Shown here piece by piece: positions 5,006-9,119 of a DNA stretch of 9,119 nt. The stretch is from JASFJH01 sp050117725 (GTDB lineage Bacteria > Pseudomonadota > Gammaproteobacteria > AKS1), in contig JASFME010000083.1 in assembly GCA_050117725.1 (NCBI GenBank), positions 1 to 9,119 on the forward strand, given 5' to 3'. Position numbers and translations under genes: made by a program. A model generated the notes under the pieces. That model ran no database searches. It had not been told where the DNA came from and was given only the letters and a program-made list of their open reading frames with translations. Position 1 is the stretch's first letter. Every line of letters starts with the position of its first letter.

Positions 5006-5842
5006 ATGACGACACTGCGCAAGATGATTCCACACTGCCTGGCCGTGCTGCTGTTCCCGGTCAACCTCAGCGCCGGGCCGCTGTTTGATGCGCACCTGCA
5101 CTACAACGCGGCCGATGCCGCGCATTACAGCCCGCAGCAAATCATTGCCAGGTTGGAGCGCAACGGCATCAGGCACGCCGTCGTCACCGGCACCCCGGCC
5201 TCGCACACCGCGACACTGTACAAACACGCCCCCGGGCGTATCGTGCCGCTGCTGGGTGTGTATCGCAGCCATGACGACAAGATCGCCTGGCCGAACGATC
5301 CGTCGTTACCGGCCCGCGTCGAAGCGCAACTGGACAAGGGGTTGTGGCGTGGCATTGGCGAGCTGCATATCTTTGCCAAAGATCGTCACAGCCCGGTATT
5401 CCGGCGCATCGTCGAGATGGCCGCGCAACGCCGGCTGCCCCTGCAACTGCATGCCGACCCGGCCGTGATCGACACCGTGTATGACATCGCGCCCGGGCTA
5501 CCCGTGATCTGGGCGCATGCGGGCACCTTTCCCTATCCCGACCTCGTCGCCGACTACCTGCAGCGCTACCCGGCACTGCACGTCGACCTGTCGGTGCGCG
5601 ATGGCCGTATCGCCCCGGATGGCACAATCAATGATGACTGGTACGAACTGTTCGTGCGATTTCCCGACCGCTTCATGATCGGTGTGGATACCTTCAGCCT
5701 GTCGCGCTGGCAAGACTTCGATAATGCCGTCGCCACGATACGCCAATGGCTGGCCCAACTGCCGGAGGATGTCGCCACCAGACTGGCCTATGACAATGCC
5801 GCGGCATTGTTCGCGAAATCAGGGCAGGGAAAGCAGGAGTAG
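5006..5842 (+). CDS. Exported TIM-barrel amidohydrolase (amidohydrolase_2 type)
   Basis: A 278-residue metal-dependent hydrolase with an apparent signal peptide. Metal-ligand motifs appear in family order: DAHLHY (His30 and His32) at the end of strand 1, GIGELH with a Glu in mid-barrel, LQLHAD, WAHAGT, and a late GVDTFS supplying the catalytic Asp. This is the amidohydrolase_2 (2-pyrone-4,6-dicarboxylate hydrolase/decarboxylase-like) pattern; the substrate cannot be told. The ATG at 5006 is chosen because it puts a Sec-like leader (hydrophobic CLAVLLFPVNL, SAG cleavage region) directly before the barrel. A start at 4934 would add 24 Cys-rich residues and overlap the candidate promoter. ATG 5024 is a further option. 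Neither has a good ribosome binding site. It is a single-gene unit, divergent from DUF2238 and convergent with the next cluster. Confidence 0.85.
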   Translation: MTTLRKMIPHCLAVLLFPVNLSAGPLFDAHLHYNAADAAHYSPQQIIARLERNGIRHAVVTGTPASHTATLYKHAPGRIVPLLGVYRSHDDKIAWPNDPSLPARVEAQLDKGLWRGIGELHIFAKDRHSPVFRRIVEMAAQRRLPLQLHADPAVIDTVYDIAPGLPVIWAHAGTFPYPDLVADYLQRYPALHVDLSVRDGRIAPDGTINDDWYELFVRFPDRFMIGVDTFSLSRWQDFDNAVATIRQWLAQLPEDVATRLAYDNAAALFAKSGQGKQE

Positions 5843-5860
5843 ATAAAACGGGACAGCCTG

Positions 5861-5887
5861 AACGGCTTGATAGCTGGCCTCGCCGTT
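5861..5887. terminator. Weak hairpin between convergent genes
   Basis: AACGGC (5861-5866) and GCCGTT (5882-5887) pair around a 15-nt loop between the amidohydrolase stop (5842) and the stop of the minus-strand gene at 5892. No T-run is present on either strand, so it is a weak candidate bidirectional terminator. Confidence 0.25.
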
Positions 5888-5891
5888 GCTG

Positions 5892-6236
5892 TTAATCCCG
5901 CAGCAGCGTCACCGTTGTTGCCGCGGTGTGCTTGTCGATAGCAAACAGTAATTCACAATACTCGTTATATTCGTCCATGGGCGTGGGATCATCCGCGCAA
6001 TTGCAGCCTGGAATAAGCCCCGTGTAGAACACGCCTGCCTTGATGCGGATGCTGTTTTGATCATCCGCAACGTTCAGCACCGAGACGGTAAACGGCCCGT
6101 TCTGTACGTAGCTGCTTTGCGTCAAACCCTGCTGCAACGGCAGCCGCTCCGGCGCAAGCTGCTCGATTTCATCCTTCGCGACGCGCGCCAGGTCGTCACT
6201 GCCCCACGCGTTACTTGTCTGTTCCAGACGAATCAT
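5892..6236 (-). CDS. Small conserved-looking hypothetical protein
   Basis: A 114-residue protein without signal peptide or membrane segment. The layout is an N-terminal acidic helical half (residues 1-40), then beta-strand-like alternation (FTVSVLNVADDQNSIRIKAGVFYTGLI), and a striking PGCNCADDPTPMDEYNEYCELLFAID stretch holding three Cys (C-x-C and one further Cys) among Asp and Glu residues. The remainder, TAATTVTLL, looks like an edge strand. I associate the FYTG-x-C-x-CADDPTP pattern with a proteobacterial conserved hypothetical family but cannot name it. The Cys/acidic cluster could bind metal, which would fit its place as third gene of a cluster led by a CDF metal transporter; that is inference. 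AAGGAG lies 9 nt before the ATG, and the gene starts 21 nt after its upstream neighbour ends. Confidence 0.78.
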   Translation of the reverse strand: MIRLEQTSNAWGSDDLARVAKDEIEQLAPERLPLQQGLTQSSYVQNGPFTVSVLNVADDQNSIRIKAGVFYTGLIPGCNCADDPTPMDEYNEYCELLFAIDKHTAATTVTLLRD

Positions 6237-6257
6237 GGTGCATACTCCTTATAGGCG

Positions 6258-6728
6258 CTAGAGCTGATCATCGCGGTATTCAATCACCAGCCTGTTCTGG
6301 CCACCCTCTTCCTCGCAACTCAGCAAGATACTGCGGTTCTGCTGGTAGATCATGTCGTTATCGTCCATCGCGTAGTAACCGCTATCCGGGTGACGCTGCC
6401 GCAAACCGGCGACGGTCCTTGCGAGTTGCGAGAAACAGTTGCTCGCCGGCATGGGCGGGCTGCGGCCAATGATGCGGGCCACGTGCCGGCCATCCTTGCC
6501 CGTGCCGAGCAGTACTGTCTGCACGCCGCTGTCGGTAGCAGTATTAGCGGCAGGCTTTACCACATACAAGGTGTCGCCATACTCAGCGGCTTGCGTTGAC
6601 AGCACCTGCACGTCACTCATGGGCATACCCAGGGTATAACCATAGGCCGCGCCGATCTCTTCTGCCTGTACAGTCACTGGCAACAGGACTGACATGACAC
6701 TGAAGGCAACAATTTTCCGTGGTGACAT
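6258..6728 (-). CDS. Periplasmic protein of unknown function
   Basis: A 156-residue exported protein I do not recognise. The ATG at 6728 gives a clean signal peptide: SPRK, then hydrophobic IVAFSVMSVLLPV, cleavage after VQA at residue 22. An ATG 19 codons upstream would overlap the end of the transporter gene and bury this leader, so it is rejected. The mature protein begins EEIGAAYGYTLGMPMSDVQ, a pattern seen in several small periplasmic proteins, followed by strand-rich sequence (TLYVVKP, VQTVLLGTG, HVARIIG) and a C-terminal helix-strand unit. It has two Cys (SNCF, LLSCEEE) that could form a disulfide. It starts 47 nt after the CDF transporter stop and ends 21 nt before the next gene, consistent with one operon. 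A small AAGGG/CCCTT dyad (6753-6770) lies in the upstream gap. The ribosome binding site is weak (GGGAC). Confidence 0.75.
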   Translation of the reverse strand: MSPRKIVAFSVMSVLLPVTVQAEEIGAAYGYTLGMPMSDVQVLSTQAAEYGDTLYVVKPAANTATDSGVQTVLLGTGKDGRHVARIIGRSPPMPASNCFSQLARTVAGLRQRHPDSGYYAMDDNDMIYQQNRSILLSCEEEGGQNRLVIEYRDDQL

Positions 6729-6775
6729 AACATTTGTCCCGAGGTTTGCGAAAAGGGTACTTCTGCCCTTATTAC

Positions 6776-7681
6776 TTAAATACATTTCTTTCGATCCAGC
6801 AGGCAGACACGCTCCTCGCCCAGTGTTTCAACCTGGATCGTGGCATGTGCAATGCCGAAGCGGTCATGCAGGTGCTGCTGGATATCGAGCAGTGCATCAT
6901 CGTGTAATCTGTCACCCGTGACCACGAGATGCACCGTCAGCGCCACCTCGGTCGTGCTCAGCGCCCAGACGTGCAGGTCATGCAGGTCGGTCACGTCTTC
7001 AAGGCCGGACAGATAGTCGCGGATCGCCACGAGGTCGATACTGGCGGGCACCGCATCGATGGCGAAGTTCAGCGACTCGCGCAGCAGCCCCCACGCGCTG
7101 ACGAGGATCACCGCGACGATCACGAGCGTGATCGCCGGATCAATCCACAACCAGTCCTGCCACACGATGATGACACCGGCGATGATCACGGCAAACGACA
7201 CGGCCGCATCGGCGGCCATGTGCAGGAAGGCGCTGCGGATATTCAGATCGTGTTTCTGCCCGGAGTAAAACAGCATCGCCGTGACGGTATTGATGACCAC
7301 GCCAATCGCCGCGACCACGATCACGACCGTGCCCGCAACCGGCTGCGGCTGGAAAAACCGGCCTAGCGCCTCCCAGGCAATGCCGCCCAGTGCGACGAGC
7401 AGCACGATCGCGCTGACCAGCGAGGCCATGATGGTCACCTTGCGGTAGCCATACGTGCGCCTGTCCGTGGAGGCCTTCGTCGCCAGCAGCATGGCGCCCC
7501 AGGCCAGCCCCAGGCCCAGCACATCACTCAGGTTGTGCCCCGCATCGGCAATCAGCGCCAGCGAATCGGCGTACAGACCGTAGCCGGCCTCGATCAGCAC
7601 GAACCCCACGTTCAGCGCGATGCCGATCGCAAAGGCGCGGTTATAACTGGTTGGCTCGTGATGGTGGTGAGCGTGTGGCAT
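6776..7681 (-). CDS. CDF-family metal efflux transporter (CzcD/ZitB-like, Zn-type)
   Basis: A 301-residue cation diffusion facilitator that exports divalent metal, probably Zn(II), from cytoplasm to periplasm in exchange for protons. It opens with a His-rich tail (HAHHHH). Six membrane segments follow; the transport-site quartet is intact: His49 and Asp53 in TM2 (DAGHNLSD) and His154 and Asp158 in TM5 (LHMAADA), the HD-HD set typical of Zn/Cd transporters. GYRKVTIMASL between TM2 and TM3 and the DLHVWALS motif of the cytoplasmic ferredoxin-like domain are family-typical. There is a short Cys-bearing tail (VCLLDRKKCI). The ATG at 7681 is the only sensible start before TM1; GAGG sits just 1 nt before it, too close for a normal Shine-Dalgarno sequence. 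It leads the cluster with 6258-6728 and 5892-6236. Confidence 0.93.
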   Translation of the reverse strand: MPHAHHHHEPTSYNRAFAIGIALNVGFVLIEAGYGLYADSLALIADAGHNLSDVLGLGLAWGAMLLATKASTDRRTYGYRKVTIMASLVSAIVLLVALGGIAWEALGRFFQPQPVAGTVVIVVAAIGVVINTVTAMLFYSGQKHDLNIRSAFLHMAADAAVSFAVIIAGVIIVWQDWLWIDPAITLVIVAVILVSAWGLLRESLNFAIDAVPASIDLVAIRDYLSGLEDVTDLHDLHVWALSTTEVALTVHLVVTGDRLHDDALLDIQQHLHDRFGIAHATIQVETLGEERVCLLDRKKCI

Positions 7682-7687
7682 GCCTCT

Positions 7688-7716
7688 ATATAAAAACGCT
7701 CGTGTTAAAGAGTCAA
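7688..7716 (-). promoter_or_regulatory. Promoter of the CDF transporter, predicted leaderless
   Basis: On the minus strand TTGACT (7716-7711, 5 of 6 to TTGACA) is followed 17 bp later by TTATAT (7693-7688), or 18 bp later by TATATA (7692-7687). The predicted start is 7681 or 7680, i.e. at the A or T of the ATG itself. This explains the mis-spaced GAGG before the start codon, which would lie inside the promoter rather than the mRNA. Confidence 0.5.
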
Positions 7717-7744
7717 TACAGGCGGCATAAACAATAATTGGAGC

Positions 7745-7774
7745 ACAGAATAACTGTTTCTAAATTATTACTGT
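7745..7774 (-). terminator. AT-rich dyad downstream of selO
   Basis: ACAGAATAA (7745-7753) and TTATTACTGT (7765-7774) form near-perfect arms with one bulged base around an 11-nt loop, beginning 6 nt after the selO stop on the minus strand. There is no T-run and GC is low, so termination would be weak. It could alternatively be an operator upstream of the CDF promoter. Confidence 0.25.
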
Positions 7775-7780
7775 AACCAG

Positions 7781-9119
7781 TCAGGTCCCGCAAAACGTGT
7801 GCTGCACGATCTCTTCCGGTTCCGGCGGCAAGCGGTAGCGGTCTTTACCCGGCTGTTCGACAAACGGCTTCTGTAGCACTGCGTGCAAATCATGAAACAC
7901 GGAAAAATCACCACGATCCTCGGCAGCGCGGATCGCCGCTTCGATTTGGTGGTTGCGCGGAATATACAGCGGGTTGACGGCCTGCATGGCGGCCTGCCGT
8001 TGTGCGTCGTCTTGCGCCTCCTGGGCCAAACGCGCACGCCACTTCACTGCCCAGTCATCGAACTGCGCCGGCTGTTCGAATAGCCGACGACAGTCTTCAT
8101 CGGTTTCTGACGGCTGTGCGCCCAACCTCGACAAGCAGGCAAACGTCAGCGTGAAATCGGCATGGTTTGCTGCCATCGTATCGAGCAATGCCTCGATCAG
8201 CACCTTGTCTGCCTGCTCGGTTCCGGCACTGGCCGTCAGGCCGCACTTGGCACGCATGCCGGCCAGCCAGGCTGCCTCGTACTGCTCTATGTAGGCCTGC
8301 AAGTGCGCCTGCGCGATCGCCACTGCCTCGTCCGTGCTTTCTGCCAGCAACGGCAAGAGCGCTTCGGCCAGCCGCGTCAGGTTCCACAGGCCCATGCCGG
8401 GCTGGTTGTTATAGGCATACCGCCCGTCCTGATCGATGGAACTGAACACCTTGTTATGCACATACGCATCCATGAAGGCGCACGGCCCATAGTCGATCGT
8501 CTCGCCGGCTATCGACATGTTATCGGTATTCATGACGCCGTGAATGAAGCCAAGCTGCATCCACTGCGCAATCAAGCGGGCCTGGCGGGCGATCACGGCG
8601 GCAAACAAACTCACGTACGGCTGTGCCGTCCCGGCGGCCTCGGGGTAATTGCGCGCGATCACGTAGTCCGCCAGCTTCTGCACGGACTCGACATCGCCGC
8701 GCGCGGCAAAGTACTGGAACGTGCCCACCCGTACAAAACTTGACGCAGTGCGCGTGATCACGCCACCCGGCAATAACCACTCCCTGGCGACCGGCTCGCC
8801 GGTGGCGACTGCCGCCAGTGCGCGCGTGGTAGGCACGCCGAGTTTTTCCATCGCCTCGCTGACCAGGTACTCGCGCAGCACTGGCCCCAGTGCCGCGCGG
8901 CCATCGCCATTACGCGAATAGTACGTACGCCCGCAGCCTTTTAACTGCAGATCAAAGCCGGCACCGTCGGCCGCACTGATCTCACCAAGCAGAATCGCGC
9001 GGCCATCGCCGAGCTGCGGCACGAAATTACCGAACTGGTGGCCCGCATACGCCATCGCCAGGGGCTCGGCCCCTTCCGGCACGACGTTGCCCGAAAACAC
9101 GGCAGCCAGCTCGGCGGCA
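7781..9119 (-). CDS. selO: SelO/YdiU protein AMPylase pseudokinase (N-terminus outside window)
   Basis: The last 446 or so residues of a protein of about 480-490. The family (YdiU/UPF0061) transfers AMP from ATP to Ser, Thr or Tyr of target proteins and is linked to redox stress. Landmarks in order: AYAGHQFGNFVPQLGDGRA, LQLKGCGRTYYSR with the nucleotide-binding Lys, GDGRAALGPVLREYLVSEAM, GVPTTRALA, then HGVMNTDNMSI and DYGPCAFMD with the metal-binding Asn/Asp residues. The C-terminus is TFCGT: the Cys three residues from the end matches the Sec/Cys position of SelO proteins. The GTG at 9100-9098 is not the start: the frame stays open upstream to the window edge (AAELAAVFSGN), matching internal family sequence. 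It is followed by a weak dyad and the separately promoted CDF gene. Confidence 0.96.
   Translation of the reverse strand, partial: AAELAAVFSGNVVPEGAEPLAMAYAGHQFGNFVPQLGDGRAILLGEISAADGAGFDLQLKGCGRTYYSRNGDGRAALGPVLREYLVSEAMEKLGVPTTRALAAVATGEPVAREWLLPGGVITRTASSFVRVGTFQYFAARGDVESVQKLADYVIARNYPEAAGTAQPYVSLFAAVIARQARLIAQWMQLGFIHGVMNTDNMSIAGETIDYGPCAFMDAYVHNKVFSSIDQDGRYAYNNQPGMGLWNLTRLAEALLPLLAESTDEAVAIAQAHLQAYIEQYEAAWLAGMRAKCGLTASAGTEQADKVLIEALLDTMAANHADFTLTFACLSRLGAQPSETDEDCRRLFEQPAQFDDWAVKWRARLAQEAQDDAQRQAAMQAVNPLYIPRNHQIEAAIRAAEDRGDFSVFHDLHAVLQKPFVEQPGKDRYRLPPEPEEIVQHTFCGT

Noticed and set aside
5184..5627. 147-codon minus-strand frame opposite the amidohydrolase
   Set aside because: Its Arg/Gly/Ala/Cys-rich translation is a GC-driven shadow; the plus-strand frame has all metal-ligand motifs.
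6753..6770. AAGGG/CCCTT dyad after the CDF gene as a terminator
   Set aside because: The stem has only 5 bp with a weak T-run, so read-through into the downstream genes is more likely.
6729..6785. 19-codon N-terminal extension of the periplasmic protein
   Set aside because: It overlaps the end of the transporter gene, has no ribosome binding site, and displaces a clear signal peptide from the N-terminus.
6929..7366. 145-codon plus-strand frame opposite the CDF gene
   Set aside because: It is a shadow of the transporter; composition is dominated by Asp, His and Arg, typical of antisense reading of membrane-helix codons.
8162..8743. 193-codon plus-strand frame opposite selO
   Set aside because: It is a shadow of a highly conserved gene in GC-rich sequence; the translation is rich in His, Arg and Gly with no family pattern.
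9098..9100. GTG as the selO start codon
   Set aside because: The frame stays open to the window edge with family-like sequence, and about 40 N-terminal residues of the family would be missing.
1..9119. CRISPR array, tRNA, rRNA, insertion sequence or attachment site
   Set aside because: I saw no regularly spaced repeats, tRNA-like cloverleaf or CCA-type 3' ends, transposase motifs or flanking target duplications on either strand by reading.

Overview
This 9.1 kb window looks like a chromosomal stretch from a gammaproteobacterium. That is an inference from moderate-to-high GC, Shine-Dalgarno-type starts, and families such as SelO, a CzcD-like CDF transporter, a YjdF/DUF2238 membrane protein and a Mut7-C protein. 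No taxonomic marker gene is present. There are no rRNAs, tRNAs, CRISPR arrays, transposases or phage genes. The organisation is that of ordinary, loosely packed core/accessory chromosome with several poorly characterised genes.

Layout, left to right. The 3' end of an unrecognised plus-strand gene (1-126) meets, tail to tail with only 4 nt between stops, a minus-strand gene for a Ub-like/Mut7-C RNase-fold/zinc-ribbon protein (131-907). Upstream of it on the same strand lies a bacterial Popeye-like membrane cyclic-nucleotide-binding-fold protein (982-1614). A gene-poor stretch (1615-2032) holds a large nested inverted repeat, a consensus TATAAT on the minus strand, and a 17-bp-stem hairpin behind the next gene. 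Then come three separate minus-strand genes: a small secreted protein of unknown function (2033-2461), a TerB-like acidic helical protein (2651-3100), and a secreted two-CARDB-domain protein (3220-4071). Next is a DUF2238 integral membrane protein (4223-4867, minus), divergent from a secreted TIM-barrel amidohydrolase (5006-5842, plus). This converges on a three-gene minus-strand cluster: CDF zinc-type transporter (6776-7681), an unknown periplasmic protein (6258-6728) and a small conserved hypothetical protein (5892-6236). The window ends inside selO, the protein AMPylase pseudokinase (7781-9119, minus, 5' end missing).

The most interesting material is regulatory. A TTTGAC-N4-GTCAAA dyad of the FNR/FixK/DNR class sits 79 bp upstream of the CARDB gene, with a -10-like box at exactly the offset expected for class II activation. 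A perfect 16-bp palindrome overlaps the likely transcription start of the unknown secreted protein, with two more TGTTCT half-sites nearby. The CDF transporter has a promoter whose predicted start coincides with its ATG, suggesting a leaderless mRNA. Among proteins, the Popeye-like protein lacks the phosphate-binding arginine of CRP, and the TerB-like protein has a duplicated DNxxDxxE motif.

No single dedicated multi-gene system is evident. Functional links between neighbours are weak except for the CDF-led cluster and perhaps the Popeye/Mut7-C pair. I do not see convincing evidence for a wholly new biological system.
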